A DNA stretch of 64,000 nucleotides from Homarus americanus (GCF_018991925.1 NW_024737068.1:6327001-6391000), one strand, 5' to 3'; positions 23,787 through 35,990 are shown, counted from the stretch's first letter. Notes: a model not told the origin generated them from the sequence alone. A program made the numbers and translations.

Positions 23787-23841
<55 letters not shown>
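23787..23841. repeat. (CA)n microsatellite
   Basis: About 27 CA units. Confidence 0.97.
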
Positions 23842-23842
<1 letters not shown>

Positions 23843-23844
23843 CC

Positions 23845-24560
23845 AACACGTGAGAAAAACCCGTGTGATTAAGATAAGAAATATGATAACGTAGAAGACA
23901 TTATCAGGCTCGATAAACCAGGGAGATAAGAGAAGACTAATAACCCTTAGACACGAGACAAGGTGAAGAGAAGATGAGAAAACACCCAGAGAGATAGAGA
24001 AGAGAAATGGGAGTAAATAAGACATAAATAAAAGGAGAAACAGGAGATAAAGATAACCCACAAAGGAACATAGAAGAGGAAGACAAATAGAACTAAACAG
24101 AAAGAAAACAAAGACACGAATTAATGTACAATAACGAAACGTAAAAAAAGTAATCGATGGATAAAAAAATAAAAGGGAAGATTAAATAAACCCACAGACG
24201 GACATAGAGAAAGATGATAAACAAATGAATGAGGAAAGAAGCGAGTTAAGGACCTGAATTAAGATACTACGAACAGAGATATAACTTGTTGTCCTTAAGA
24301 TAAGATAAAGAAATATACACTGGAGTGAGTTTTAAGCAAGGAATTATGGCCCCAATGTTATATAATGAAGCATCAAATTATAATAACACACAAAGTAATT
24401 ACAAATCTTAATTTATAATGATACGATTAGTTGTAATTATATAACAAGTTAGAACGATACATTGATTTATGATTATACATTAAGCTATAATAATACTACG
24501 AAACATTATGCTGCAGATATTATATTAATCCTTTGTTAATATAATAGATTATGTTAATAT
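23845..24560. other. A-rich spacer with repeated AAATAA/GAGATAAAG blocks
   Basis: Low-complexity purine-rich sequence. An echo of CCACAAAGGAACATAGA and CCACAGACGGACATAGA (24058, 24191) suggests an old tandem duplication of about 133 bases. Confidence 0.45.
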
Positions 24561-24565
24561 ATTAC

Positions 24566-24567
<2 letters not shown>

Positions 24568-24600
<33 letters not shown>

Positions 24601-24636
24601 TATAATAATAATGGTAATCATAATCATAAGAAGAAT

Positions 24637-24729
<93 letters not shown>

Positions 24730-24790
24730 ATATTATAATATATAATATAGTATAATAATAATATAATAATAATAATAATAATAATAATCA
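24568..24790. repeat. Compound (AAT)n-(AT)n-(AAT)n microsatellite
   Basis: AAT (24568-24600), about 90 bases of AT (24643-24731), then AAT again (24755-24790). Confidence 0.95.
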
Positions 24791-24799
24791 TAAATATAA

Positions 24800-25615
24800 T
24801 ACAACCTACAAGTTACAGTAAAAATACCTTACAAAAATACAACACCGAGAAACAGTTTACAGTACTTCACTGACGTCAGGCAAGAAAAATTTTTTTTTTT
24901 TTTCATATCATCGTGTTGGGAATAAAGAGACAACAGGTGAATAGCAACAACAACGCTGTAATTCTGAGTGAAGACATTTTTTGTAATGTAGGTTATCATT
25001 TTGACGTAAAAAATATGACATTTGGCGTAAAAAAATTAGAATAATTTTAAATTAAGGCCATTTTTTGTAACCTGTATTTATAGTTTCAGTGAAAAATTAT
25101 AGGATCTTTTGTACAGACTGACTATTGTAGAATGTAGATCGTTATTCAGGTAATTATGAATGAAAATCGTGAAAGGGAAATGTTCATAAATATATTATTC
25201 ATAATCTAGTTCATAATTTTTACTTCATAATATCGTAAATGAAGGAAAAATAAATATGTAGAATAAAGGCAATTTTTTTGTCATCAGATCTTACCTTATA
25301 ACGAAAAAGAAACATAATTAGCCTTTTAAATGTCCATAAATCTGATATTCATCCGTTATCATCACAACAAAAAGTTTAAATAATAAAAACAAACTATGGA
25401 GCAAAAATGGTTTAGGATAAAGATTGATTTTTAATTATTTTTTACCTTCAAACTGTAAGGAAATGTTGTAGTAAGAGTCGACAGCGTGGAAAGCTCATTA
25501 TCTCTTATGTGGCCAACACTGATAATGGTGTCAACTTTTCATTTCATTCAAGAGTAATATTTTGACTACGAGGGGACAATACCTACTGATACACATAAGA
25601 ATATTTTTTTTTACA
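24800..25615. other. AT-rich spacer, nothing recognised
   Basis: One further TGACGTCA is present at about 24871. GTAAAAAATATGACATTTGG-like echoes occur near 25005-25040. No gene. Confidence 0.4.
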
Positions 25616-25620
25616 ATCAA

Positions 25621-25654
<34 letters not shown>
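25621..25654. repeat. (CA)n microsatellite
   Basis: About 17 CA units. Confidence 0.95.
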
Positions 25655-25656
<2 letters not shown>

Positions 25657-25701
25657 CATTGGAAATATGCAGACAAAATATGGTTTGCAAGGAAGAAAAT
25701 A

Positions 25702-25827
<126 letters not shown>

Positions 25828-25829
25828 TA

Positions 25830-26690
25830 CCATTAATTAATATAATAAAATATTAATATTAATAATCATAAAATTAATGGGTGTAATATTTATGACATCT
25901 GTGTAGCACGAAAATTGCATTTCCAATTACCAAACTATAAATTGTCCCGCAGATTAACATGGTAATTGAGATTTACAAGTTAGTTAAAAATAATCGTAAT
26001 TTTGTCACCAATGATAAACTCATTCAGCGTATCAGTGATTGCGATTCACACACAGGCCAAATTTATTTTACAAATGTATATTGGTGAAGTACTTATTGTA
26101 GTTACTGGTTCCACTGTACAATTGGCATATTAATTAACTTTATGATACAATATGACAGACATTACCGTACTCTATTTACATATATATATTTATCTATTTT
26201 TATTTGTTTTATAATTTAACATATTTTTAAAGATTATACATACAGTACGTGTGTATGTGTCATTCTTCTCTCTCTGTCTCCTACCCGCTCTGTCTTATTT
26301 TATGTCACTTCTTTGTATCTGTCTGTCTGTGTATCTGTCTGTCTCTAAACAGACACACGGGTTTTCTAGTGTAGGTTCAGTTCTCGGAGATAACAAGTTT
26401 TACACTATTACTACAATCTCTCTCACTAAGTAGACATGCTTCTCCTGTTTCTGTTTCTCATTCTTTCTATCTCTATGTTTCTCATCTTTCTGTCTCTCTG
26501 CTTTTCATTCTTTCCTCCTCTCTGTTTCCCATTCTTTCTATCTCTCTGTTTTTCATTTTTCCAGTCTCTCTCTCTCTCTGTTCCGTCTCGTTTCCCAAGG
26601 ACGGCGGAACAGACGGGGAAGGATAAGCAGAATGGATTACTGTGTGTATCCAAAACATTGTATGGCGGATTAGTGAAAACATTCTCCCTT
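25830..26690. other. Spacer with CT-rich patch, no gene
   Basis: 26440-26585 is a TTTCTCATTCTTTC-type pyrimidine repeat with ~33-base periodicity. The remainder is unremarkable. Confidence 0.4.
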
Positions 26691-26694
26691 ATTG

Positions 26695-26696
<2 letters not shown>

Positions 26697-26762
<66 letters not shown>
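26697..26762. repeat. (ATT)n microsatellite
   Basis: About 22 ATT units. Confidence 0.97.
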
Positions 26763-26769
26763 CCTAGTT

Positions 26770-27010
26770 ATTTCACCATCACTAGTACAACCCATCACCA
26801 CTACAATCCTACACCATTCATCACCATCATCACCACAATCCTCCATCTCTCACCATCATCATCACCACAATCCTCCATCTCTCACCATCATCACCACCAC
26901 AATCCTCCACCACTCACAACCATCACCACCACAATCCTCCATCTTTTACCATCATCACCACCACAATCCACCATCACTCACAACCATTATCACCACAACC
27001 CACCACCACA
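26770..27010. repeat. ~32-bp minisatellite (CACAATCCTCCATCTCTCAC type)
   Basis: The unit combines CACAATCCTCCATCTCTCAC and CATCATCACCA; about seven copies with small changes. Confidence 0.8.
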
Positions 27011-27179
27011 CTCCAATGTTTTCATCACTTTACTCAGACAGGTCAAAGGTCAACAGGTAAGGTGGTCAAGCAATGTGGCTGGGAGCATCACCCCCAGATG
27101 AGATAATAATGAATTTTTATAAGGAAAATTGAATCAGATAATATTCCATGTTATGTCAAACTCTAATCAGGATTCCTAA

Positions 27180-27480
27180 CTTTGTCGACGTGACTGGAGA
27201 TGTGGGAGTATATCCTAGCTATGAGGCAAAGGCCGATCCTTAAAGCTTAGCACGTTTAATTTCCGCTAACTAGTGATGTGAGACAATATCTAACAGGTAT
27301 TGTACGTACACTTAAGCCACAACATAACGGTAGATAGATTTCTAGGCTCTGATATTTTTTTCTGATTGGTGAAGTGGGAACACATCTGACAAACTCACTT
27401 TAAGATATTGCCTAATGATGGATTCTGAGAGCGTCGTCAGTCATCCTTTTACCCTTCATTGTTGAGGTGAAGTCACATGC
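27180..27480 (-). repeat. Minus-strand cluster of the ~87-bp CTTAAG-type repeat
   Basis: On the minus strand, GTGGCTTAAGTGTACGTACA, GTTAGATATTGTCTCACATC and ACTAGTTAGCGG match the plus-strand hallmarks (GTAGCTTAAGTGA, GTTAGATCCGTTCTCACATC) at 56.9 kb. About three diverged units. Confidence 0.6.
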
Positions 27481-27690
27481 ATCTTACCTTCCAATTAAAC
27501 TGCGAAACAAACCAACATACGTTAATTTTTTCTCCCCCGTATAACTTGTGATCTGTGAAACTATGTAATTAATTCAGTAACTGTGCGGCATACAGGAGAG
27601 AATTCTAAAGTTAAGATCTAATTTAAACTTACGAATCTCTGAGAATCCCGAGCCTGACCTCTCCACCCACAACAATATGAAACATAAACT

Positions 27691-27692
<2 letters not shown>

Positions 27693-27745
<53 letters not shown>
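27693..27745. repeat. (GA)n microsatellite
   Basis: About 26 GA units. Confidence 0.97.
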
Positions 27746-27747
<2 letters not shown>

Positions 27748-27749
27748 TA

Positions 27750-28330
27750 CGAGAAGTGTTGGTAGTTTGAGACGTCATAGTTACTTATTAAATATCTGAC
27801 TGTCGAGACACCAAGGATCACATAACGTTCCTCACACAAGATACACAATGACTGAGTAATTAACACAACCATTATTTCAGGTGGTTTTACAATATTGACA
27901 CAGAATCGCTGCTGTTCATTATTATTCCCCCCTCATTATTAACATTAGTTCAACATTATCATTATATCAGCATTACCTATCGACTTTTAAAACATAATTA
28001 ACAAATTCCCTAAAATCAAACCGTAAAGTAGGCTTTTGTTTTTTATAAGTATACTATTGAAGAAAAAAAAATCTGCACCTTTGAACATTTTAATCCGATA
28101 GTCCATTGACGTGTATGAAGAAATATACATAATATTTATACTTTACATTTAATTAATTTTATATAATGGCGCTGACAAGTAAAGGCGTAGTGGACGGGTA
28201 AACGGACAGATGGACGGACGGATGGATGGACAGGTAGACGTATAGACGGACAGACAGATCAAAGAGGTGTCGCGGTGGAATGTGTTAACCTACCACCATG
28301 GACACTGTTTCAAGGAGATCCACCAGGAAG
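27750..28330. other. Spacer, no gene
   Basis: A short (GGACAGAC)-type patch (28190-28260) is the only repeat. Confidence 0.4.
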
Positions 28331-28345
28331 GAAGGGGTGAGGTGT

Positions 28346-28575
28346 GGAATTCTCTCTCTCTCTCTCTACTTCCCTTCTGCCTCCCCTCCCCTCCCTCTTC
28401 GTCCCTCCCCCCTTCACATATTTCCTTGTCTCCCTCTCTCATTTCCTACTTCATTCCCTTCCCCTCTCCGTCAATCACTCTCCCTCCCTCTGACACACTT
28501 TCCCTCCCTCTCACCCACTCTCCCTCCCTCTCACCCACTCCCTCCCTCTCTCCCACTCCCTCCCTCTCTCCTCGT
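28346..28575. repeat. CT-rich region ending in a ~20-bp repeat
   Basis: CTCCCTCCCTCTCACCCACT-type units repeat four times at 28490-28570. Confidence 0.75.
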
Positions 28576-28689
28576 CAACTCCACATCAACATCACGCATC
28601 GGTTGTCAAAACACAGAGAATTAAACACTTATTTGCCGAGGTCTAATTAGGACTCAGGTATTACTGTTGTGTTTCTGGGGCCGTGGCTA

Positions 28690-28910
28690 TACCTGTATAA
28701 TTTGTTTGTTAACTTGTTTGTCTGTTTTGATTGTATGTCGGTCTGTGTTTTGTTTATAGTTGCTTGTCTGTTTTGATTGTCTGTCTGTCTATTTGTCTGT
28801 TTTGTTTATGTCTGTCTTTTTGTTTGTATGTTTGCCTGTCTGTTTTGTTTGTATGTCTGCCTGTCCGTTTTGTTTGTATATCTACCTGTCTGTCTGTCTG
28901 TCTGCGCTTA
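28690..28910. repeat. TGTCTG-based repeat (GTCTGTTTTGTTTGTATGTC type)
   Basis: GCCTGTCTGTTTTGTTTGTA recurs three times from 28833 on, with looser TGTTTGTCTG units before it. All forward frames read as Cys/Leu/Val-rich artefacts. Confidence 0.75.
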
Positions 28911-29096
28911 AGAGTCATAGAGACAAGAAGGTTTAATTTTAAGAAGTAGCTGTGTTGTTAATGTGGGAGGTGAATCAGCTGCTGTTTCCTGTTGGTTAAC
29001 TTAGAAGAAAGAGTTGAGAATGGTGATGAATGATTATGGAAGAATGTACAATAGGAGAATGTTACTAGTGAATGAGAAAGAGAGATAATTAAAGAG

Positions 29097-29196
<100 letters not shown>

Positions 29197-29281
29197 TACT
29201 GGTGATTAAATAACATTTCCCCGGATAGCCTCCAATCACATTGTCCCCATGGCTAACGATACTTTTTGCGGGGGACTGTAC

Positions 29282-29530
29282 ATCCATCCAACCATCCATT
29301 CATCCATCTACCCTGCTATATATCTTTCTATCCAACTATGTATCCAACCATTCAGCCATCAATGTAACCAAATATCTATCTCTCCGTCAATGCATGCATC
29401 CATCCATCCCTCCATCCATCCCTCCATCCATCCCTCCATCCATCCATCCATCCATCCACCCATCCCTCCATCCATCCATCCCTCCCTCCATCCATCCATC
29501 CATCCCTCCATCCAACCATCCATCCCTCAG
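29282..29530. repeat. (CCAT)n tetranucleotide array with CCCT interruptions
   Basis: ATCCATCC units, densest at 29394-29530, with regular CATCCCTC inserts. Confidence 0.92.
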
Positions 29531-29804
29531 CCCTGTGTTGGATTTTGCGGGAGAATAAAAGAGGAAAAATAGTTGGTTTAACTTGATTGTTTTTGCCGGG
29601 ATTGTCACCATGGTAACAGTACTCCCCTGAGGCACTCCCCTACACGGCAGCCATCGTATGTCAAGCGTGTACCAGAGACCCGGACTCCCCAAGGGTTGGT
29701 GATACTGCAGTAGGATGTTGTTAGCCTTACGAGGGATGGAGTCGAGTACTGCGTCACGTAGTGTAATTCAGTTTGTTTCAATGGGATTAGTCTTGAGAAG
29801 GGTG

Positions 29805-29870
29805 ATGGGTAGAGGGGGGGTGAGAGGGGGGGGAGGAGGGGGAATGTGGGGGGAAGGGGGTGTAGGTGTA
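29805..29870. repeat. G-run cluster
   Basis: Multiple GGGG runs separated by 1-8 bases, a candidate G-quadruplex-forming stretch on the plus strand. Confidence 0.6.
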
Positions 29871-29935
29871 CTTCTTAGTCGTCCCACTATTAGTCCGGTA
29901 GTCTCACTCAGTCCTGGCTTGACCACCAACCTCTC

Positions 29936-30072
29936 TAATCTAATTTAACCTAACTTAACATAGGTTAACCAAACTTGAGCTAACCTAATCTAACATAACC
30001 TAACCAAAATTGACCAAATCCTAACCTAACTAAACCTAATGTAACGCAACGTAACGTAACGTAACCTAAACA
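29936..30072. repeat. Degenerate telomere-like (CCTAA/AACGT)n tract
   Basis: TAACCTAA-type pentamers with substitutions, ending in (ACGTA)n at 30045-30065. It is a decayed relative of the clean (TAACC)6 at 18.3 kb. Confidence 0.6.
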
Positions 30073-30261
30073 AACGTCCTCTCTGTAGTTGGTAGAGTCA
30101 TCAAGGTATTATGCCGCCATTTTGGTTGTCATCTTTGTCTCATCAAGTCGTAAGTTTGATCTAACATATGGAGAAAATGAATGTTGCTAGGTACAATAAA
30201 ATCTTATTGTCGCCATGTTTGTGTGATAGTAAGTTAATCAAACACATATTTCCATCAACAG

Positions 30262-30632
30262 GTATGGATGAAAGTCTACCATACGTTCTTGAAGTTCAAA
30301 TGGTCGTAAGGTTAATTCTTCACCTACCTGGAGACGTGATAACACCTGATTTATTACCTGAAACTAAGACCAAAAATGTTCAGGTGCGTTGGAAGACATA
30401 TACAGGGTGGGGCATAAGTTACTTTACCAAGGACTCTGTACAGTGTGGAGAAAAATGAAAAAATGATCAACTCGCCACAATGGAATTTCTGGAAAACCGC
30501 AAGAGGTGAAGCGGTTAACCTTTTTTCCATGTTTTACCATATTGCACAGTGTCCTCGGTGAAGTGACTCATGCCTCACATGGTGTATCTCCACCACACAG
30601 GTGAACTCTTGTGCATGCATAAGTTGGCACCA

Positions 30633-30634
<2 letters not shown>
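30262..30634 (+). repeat. ~372-bp dispersed repeat, copy A (inverse of 40717-41088)
   Basis: The reverse complement of 40717-41088 aligns along this whole block, including AATTCTTCACCTACCTGGAG, TCAGGTG(C/T)GTT and GGTGCCAACTT on the other strand. Identity looks roughly 85-90 percent by eye. It holds the mariner-like MITE at 30401-30586 plus about 140 bases on the left and 48 on the right, so the repeated unit is larger than the MITE. It runs into a (CT)n array on its right; the other copy is bounded by (GT)n on both sides. Confidence 0.85.
30401..30586 (+). mobile_element. mariner-like MITE, copy A (186 bp)
   Basis: The ends are imperfect inverted repeats of about 55 bases: left TACAGGGTGGGGCATAAGTT and right (inward) TACACCATGTGAGGCATGAG. 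They share GGCATAAGTTACTTTACC / GGCATGAGTCACTTCACC and GGACTCTGTACAGTG / GGACACTGTGCAATATGG. TA dinucleotides border both ends. ACAGGGTG openings are typical of Tc1/mariner elements. No transposase inside. Confidence 0.75.

Positions 30635-30674
<40 letters not shown>
30635..30674. repeat. (CT)n microsatellite
   Basis: About 20 CT units directly at the edge of the 372-bp repeat. Confidence 0.96.
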
Positions 30675-30676
<2 letters not shown>

Positions 30677-30689
30677 TCAGATGGCACGT

Positions 30690-31375
30690 GCTTGTCTCTG
30701 AAACCAGACACAATATGCGTGTACCTTATTGACGGGGATGTCTGGCTCAAGCTGCTGTGCATCCCCTCTCACATAGGCTTCACTGAACATGATAGAGTTG
30801 ATGCCTTAGCTAAACTCGTGTCTAACAAAGATACTGTTAAATTCAATCTAGGTCTGTCAAACAGAAGCCCAAAAATTGTAATCTGTAAAAGACTTCCTGT
30901 TGAATTTTTAGGCAAGTAGACAAAATGCAAACAGGCACTAGCTAAACATGTAGGGTATTTGGAACAAGGTACAAATAACACACGTAATCAAAACAAATAT
31001 AAAGTGTGTGGCCATACCAATCGCCACACACTCGAGCACTATGTCATAGACTGTGAGAAAATATAAGTTTTGGGGGGCAGGTCCAAGCATACTGTGTATG
31101 TGCAATGGTACAACACTTAATATCTGATGGCAAGAAAGCTGACACAGTGTGTTAAAACTGATTCTATATATTACACCTAGTAGCTAAGTTAACTCCAATG
31201 TACAGAATTAAACCACCAATGTACTGGACATACTTTGTAAGAGTCAATGCCGTAGTCTGGCCTCTGTGGTCTGTTATACACACCTTTGTGGCCTGTACAC
31301 TATAATTCTTTTTGATCTACCGCTCCCAGGATGAGCACGGGAACGAACAATAAACTTGTTGTCTGCGGCAACATT
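30690..31375 (+). mobile_element. Second LINE 3'-end relic
   Basis: RNase H tail remnant, zinc motif, 3' UTR and a terminal CAATAAACTT (about 31348). The zinc motif (H-x7-C tail) and the linker differ from those of the element at 1.5 kb, so it is a different family and considerably older. Confidence 0.7.
30692..31066 (+). pseudogene. Decayed RNase H / CCHC end of a LINE reverse transcriptase
   Basis: Reading through one in-frame TAG (30917-30919), the frame gives CIPSHIGFTEHDRVDALAK, the decayed form of the W(I/V)PSHVGI..NE..AD.LAK signature of LINE RNase H domains (Trp replaced by Cys, Asn-Glu replaced by His-Asp). About 75 codons further on, a VCGHTNRHTLEHYVIDC motif ends the frame before TAA at about 31064. 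It preserves the terminal H-x4-C half of the LINE zinc motif; in the first half only one Cys remains. The upstream RNase H catalytic residues are missing, so it is 5' truncated and non-functional. Confidence 0.78.
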
Positions 31376-31424
31376 CAGTTCACCCACACGTTCAAAAAAT
31401 AGCAATGTGTCAACCCTGAATCCC

Positions 31425-31745
31425 TGATCTGACCCCTTAAAGGAGAGCCACTATAGGCAAAAGGCAAGCAAATGTTAGTCTGGCGTAGCTTCCATAAGAG
31501 TATCAATGTAAGTTGAAGGGAAATTGGACGAACATTCGTCTGGCGTAACTCTCATGAGAGTATCAATGTGAGATGAAAAATAAAGCAGGCGAACGTTCGT
31601 CTGGAGTACCTTCCAGAGCAGGAACAGTGTAGTATGGACCCCTGACAACACCTCTTAACGGAGCGCCACTGTAGGCGCAAGGCGAGCTAATATCCGCCTG
31701 GCGTAGCTTCCACAAGAGTGTCAGTGAGAGGAGAAACCTGACAGG
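31425..31745 (+). repeat. Tandem array of the GTCTGGCG repeat
   Basis: Cores GTCTGGCGTAGCTTCC or variants start at 31478, 31538, 31599 and 31696, each followed by (A/C)TAAGAGTATCAATGTGAG. The longer block GAGAGCCACTATAGGC (31444) recurs as GAGCGCCACTGTAGGC (about 31661), so there is a ~217-base higher-order unit. Single or double cores also occur at 0.66 and 42.90-42.98 kb. It contains no ORF and no pol III boxes. Confidence 0.8.
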
Positions 31746-31854
31746 ATCCCTCGAGGCGGGCGGGAGGAGACGCGGGTCTAGCACTTACTGTGAACTTTGT
31801 CTCTCACTTATACTGATGATGCTAATTACGTCTACCTGTGTCGCTAGTGCTGCC

Positions 31855-31857
<3 letters not shown>

Positions 31858-31921
<64 letters not shown>
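31858..31921. repeat. (GA)n microsatellite
   Basis: About 32 GA units, followed at 31966-31987 by (GATA)n. Confidence 0.97.
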
Positions 31922-31924
<3 letters not shown>

Positions 31925-31999
31925 GCAGAAAGTTAATCATACAGATAAAGAAGTAGGGGAGAAAAGATAGATAGATAGATAGATAGACAGTAGTTTAGA

Positions 32000-32310
32000 G
32001 AGAGACACAGAGAGATAATACATTCTGTCAGTTTGTATGTCATAGCATCTCTCTTTCATTCTGTAATAACAAGATAAAAGTAACAATAAAGATAAGACTT
32101 ATAATGTTACGACGCTTTGTATTACTAAGTTATTATTTGCAATTAAAATTTAGTGAGTGATGAAGGTAATATTCTTTTTTTTTAATTAACGTCTGTCTGT
32201 CTACGTGTCTCTCTGCCAGTCTGTTAAGTCATTATCTCTCGCTCAGTTTCTTTCGATCTTTCTTTCTCTTTATGTTTCGTGCTGTTGTTTTTATCGCACT
32301 TTCTTTTACA
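32000..32310. other. Spacer, nothing recognised
   Basis: No feature supported. Confidence 0.35.
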
Positions 32311-32311
32311 C

Positions 32312-32312
<1 letters not shown>

Positions 32313-32358
<46 letters not shown>
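32313..32358. repeat. (CT)n microsatellite
   Basis: About 22 CT units. Confidence 0.97.
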
Positions 32359-32359
<1 letters not shown>

Positions 32360-33957
32360 CGTAATACAACAGTAAACACTCGCCTGTCAATGTTCGATTA
32401 TCATAAACAAGACAACGAGAAAACAATGGAAAAAAAAGAGAGTATTTATTTATATTTTCTTATTGAGGTAAATTGGTGTAGTTTCTCTTCCTCACTCCAT
32501 GTATTATTCCTAACCTACACCATGTGATATAGAGGAGGGCATTGTAATCGTTTCGTCTATGGGTGAGTCGTGGGTGAATCTGTCAAAGAAAATCTGAAAA
32601 AAAGGGATTTACCGATTTGACTTGTATTTGGTATTTAGGTCGAGTGACATGTAAGAGGTTTAAATGTAGATAAATGTTAAAATGTCAGGGATAAATCAAA
32701 GTTATTCCAGGTTCAGTATAATTGGGTGTAAATCATAAGAAAGGTCAAAGAAAGGTCACGTTATGTTGAAGGTTATTTTTATATCTGAGGTTTGGTGAAA
32801 ACGACCCACCACATCATTTTTTCAGACTGTGTTTACCAATACTCCCTGGATGTAACACCCAAAAGGTCAAGTCCTATTAAGTTAATTCTTCCACCATAGT
32901 TTTTTCTGCCTTCACCTTGCCTTTTTACCCTCACCTTTTTCCATTAATATTTCTACCATTATCCATTCATTTGTAATCACTGTATAACACCCTATTTAAG
33001 TCTGTGTTATCCTTTAATCCTCTTGCCATCAGTTTTATCCATTATCTTGCCTGTCCTTATTTATATGGCCTAAGCTTTTATTTTTCTTATTATATATATT
33101 TCCAGTATCCGCACGTTATAAGATCATAGTGAAAGGTCAAGACGATTCTGTCCATATGGTGTAGATAGGGTCAAAGGTCACGACACATTGAGCTATTACC
33201 AGGTGGCAACGTGGACCTTCGCCTCGTGTGTACGTTATGTGTGTCATGATTTTCTCCTTACCTTTGTCATTTAACCTAGCTTACGCCATTACCCTCCCCC
33301 CTCTCACCTTATTAACCCACCCCCTCTCTCATACCCCACCCCTCACATCCCACTCACCCCATTACCCCACCCCCCTCTCTAACCCCTTCCCCCTCATGAC
33401 CCGCCAGAGACCAGAATAAGACGAAAAGAAACTCACAATATATCACAGCTTTTGAAGACAGAAAAGTGAAGAAATATATAAACAAGGAAATGAATAAATA
33501 AATAGATAAGTAAATGAATAACAGACAAGCATATGAATGTACGATTTTTTACATAATATATATTAAGAAAAGAAATAAGAATTTGTCGATTTCTTATGGA
33601 TTCAAAAGACTCCAGTATCTCGTTTCCAAATTGTCTCTTATCTGTTGGTATAGGACAAGACTGCCGCACCATCCTCACTACCAACACCTTCTACCTCCCT
33701 GGAGTTCCCCGCCCACGTGTTGCTGTTAGTCACCATCAACACCTCTAACACCACCTCACACAGAACGCTACAAGACCAGCCCCTTCCCAACCATTGTAAA
33801 AATCATCAATGAATCATAGACAACTTGCATGTTCACTCAATGTTCCTTCTACTTTTTCGTACTGAGAGCTTTTGTTCAACAACTCAGTATCCGACTTCAC
33901 TCTTACATATACCCGTACACCATATATGTCTTTTGTGTATATTCATCTTATGGCTAT

Positions 33958-33960
<3 letters not shown>
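32360..33960. other. Long spacer without gene
   Basis: GGTCAAAGGTCA-like half-sites (AGGTCA direct repeats, 33171-33180 and nearby) and a CCCCACCCC-rich patch (33295-33405) are visible. No coding potential that I trust. Confidence 0.4.

Positions 33961-33990
<30 letters not shown>
33961..33990. repeat. (CA)n microsatellite
   Basis: About 14 CA units. Confidence 0.94.
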
Positions 33991-33991
<1 letters not shown>

Positions 33992-34019
33992 TTAATAATT
34001 ATCTATCCTTTCCACGTTG

Positions 34020-35575
34020 ACAGTCAGTCATATAACACAATTTAAAAAACAATCCTTCAAATAAATGACAACACCAAGCCTCCTCTAACACTCTAGTCTG
34101 GCTCTAGTTCATCGTCTATGTACCGAGGGGAGGGAGCACAGGAAAGTGGTTAAAAGGGAGGAAGAGGAAGAGGAGAAGGAGAGGAGAGGAGAGGGAAAGG
34201 ATTGATGATTGCCGTTGAGAGAATGACGAGGCGTACCGGAAGAGTTGTAGAAGAGGCAAAATGGGATAGTTCTCTCTCTTTCTCTCTCTTTTTCTCGAGG
34301 TTTTGTGAGATAGTTATCTCTCTCTCTCCCTTTTGTTTACACGCCAACATATGACAGGAGGGCGATACAGGGATGAGAATACGACTTCCTACCCTCTCCT
34401 TTCATTAACACACACCCGCTATATCTTAACTCAATACAAGGGAAAGCTTTATCCTACAAAACAATTAAGCTTTGTAGCTGATTTTGTTGAAACATCTGTC
34501 AACTAGAATGCTTTAGGTGATCGCCATACATTATTTTCCTCAATGCATGCGTGACTTGTTAAAGTGTCTATCTGATGAACTGTTCTTTTGTCATAAGCTT
34601 CGTGTTTTGCATTTTCTGAGGAGTGAGTCAAGAATATAATAGCCTTAACATGACCAGACACGACCTGACATGACATTAATACCTTCGTGGTGTTTAATTC
34701 TGTGATAATGTTAGGTCTTACTAGTTTAGGTAAAGTTAAAGAGACGTGTTTAATCTGCCAGCCTACACTTCTCTCTCTTATCCAGGAGACGATGATCACG
34801 ACAGAGAAACAGACAACCCAGGAGAATTGTTATGATGTTTACAATGATTAATCATGTGTGGATACATAGTGCAGGTAAACAAACAATGTACAGTCAGCAA
34901 AAGAAGGATCTGCCCCTTATGCTCTAATGGCTTTCAAAATGATCACTAAGAGGTTGTGTTTAATTGATAGTGTTGGTTGAAATGATTGTGTGAAGCATTG
35001 TGTAACCAATATGATATATCCTGTATATCACGGACAGATAAAATAGAGAAATTAACCGCAATACATAGAAGACCTTAACGAAAAACAGACACGATTATAA
35101 TTATTATATACTACGTTGTGTTACCCACATAAGAAGTCGCTTCCATCATAGGAAATGAGTTGCCGTATAGCAATATCACATATTATAACTTATAATATAA
35201 CTTATATTTGATTTAAAATAACATTATTGGATGATATAGAATAACTAACAACTGGACGTAGGGAATGCTGAGCTACCAACATACACCACAAATCAGAGCA
35301 TTTGTCAGGTTTTCTTGGTCCAGTGTGTCATATTGAAGAACACTGAAAAGGCATAGATACTTTTTTACTAACATAATCTGGACACCATTATACTTGTAGC
35401 TGGTACAGATTTTTGTGCATCTTCGTGTCTAGTCTGGTTCTTTAATCTCCTCACCGCTTTACCTGCAAGATTCTAAGGTGGGTCGTCATTGTAATCTCTG
35501 AGTCAAGTTTCATGTCAGGGATACCTACACCTTGCTTGTTTACTGACGCACCTATGATGCATCTCTCTCTCTTGT
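34020..35575. other. Long spacer without gene
   Basis: GA-rich patch at 34150-34200; otherwise nothing repetitive or coding. Confidence 0.4.
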
Positions 35576-35579
35576 TTTA

Positions 35580-35700
35580 ATTGTTGTTGTTTAATGTAAG
35601 ATAATCTCTTTTATAATGTATAATAGTTGTTGTTCTATGTAGGATAATTTGTGTTATGTGTAATAGTTGTTGTCTAAAGAACGATCATTTGTGTTATTCA
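35580..35700. repeat. Short direct repeats around AATAGTTGTTGT
   Basis: GTGTAATAGTTGTTGTCTA and TGTATAATAGTTGTTGTTCT recur about 42 bases apart. Confidence 0.5.
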
Positions 35701-35702
35701 TT

Positions 35703-35990
35703 AAAGACAGATATTAGCCAACGATGGACAGATATTAGCTAACGATAGACAGGTATTAGCCAAGATAGACAGATATTAACCAACGATGGACACATATTAG
35801 CAAACGATAGATAGTTATTAGCCAACGATGGACAGATAACATCAAACGATAGACAGTTATTAACCAACGATAGACAGTTATTAACCAACAATAGACATAT
35901 ATTAGCCAACGATAAACAGGTTTTAGCCAAGATAGACAGATATTAACCAACAATAGACATATATTCGTGAACGACTGACAGACATTTGAA
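35703..35990. repeat. 21-bp minisatellite (GATAGACAGATATTAGCCAA type)
   Basis: About 13 copies of GATAGACAGATATTAGCCAA plus C, with variation. Because 21 is divisible by three, the reverse strand reads as seven-residue repeats (NICLSLA type), which can be mistaken for a repeat protein. Confidence 0.85.

Noticed and set aside
30168..30458. 96-codon frame across the 372-bp repeat
   Set aside because: It spans the left flank and TIR of a MITE; the inverted copy at 40.7 kb does not preserve the frame.
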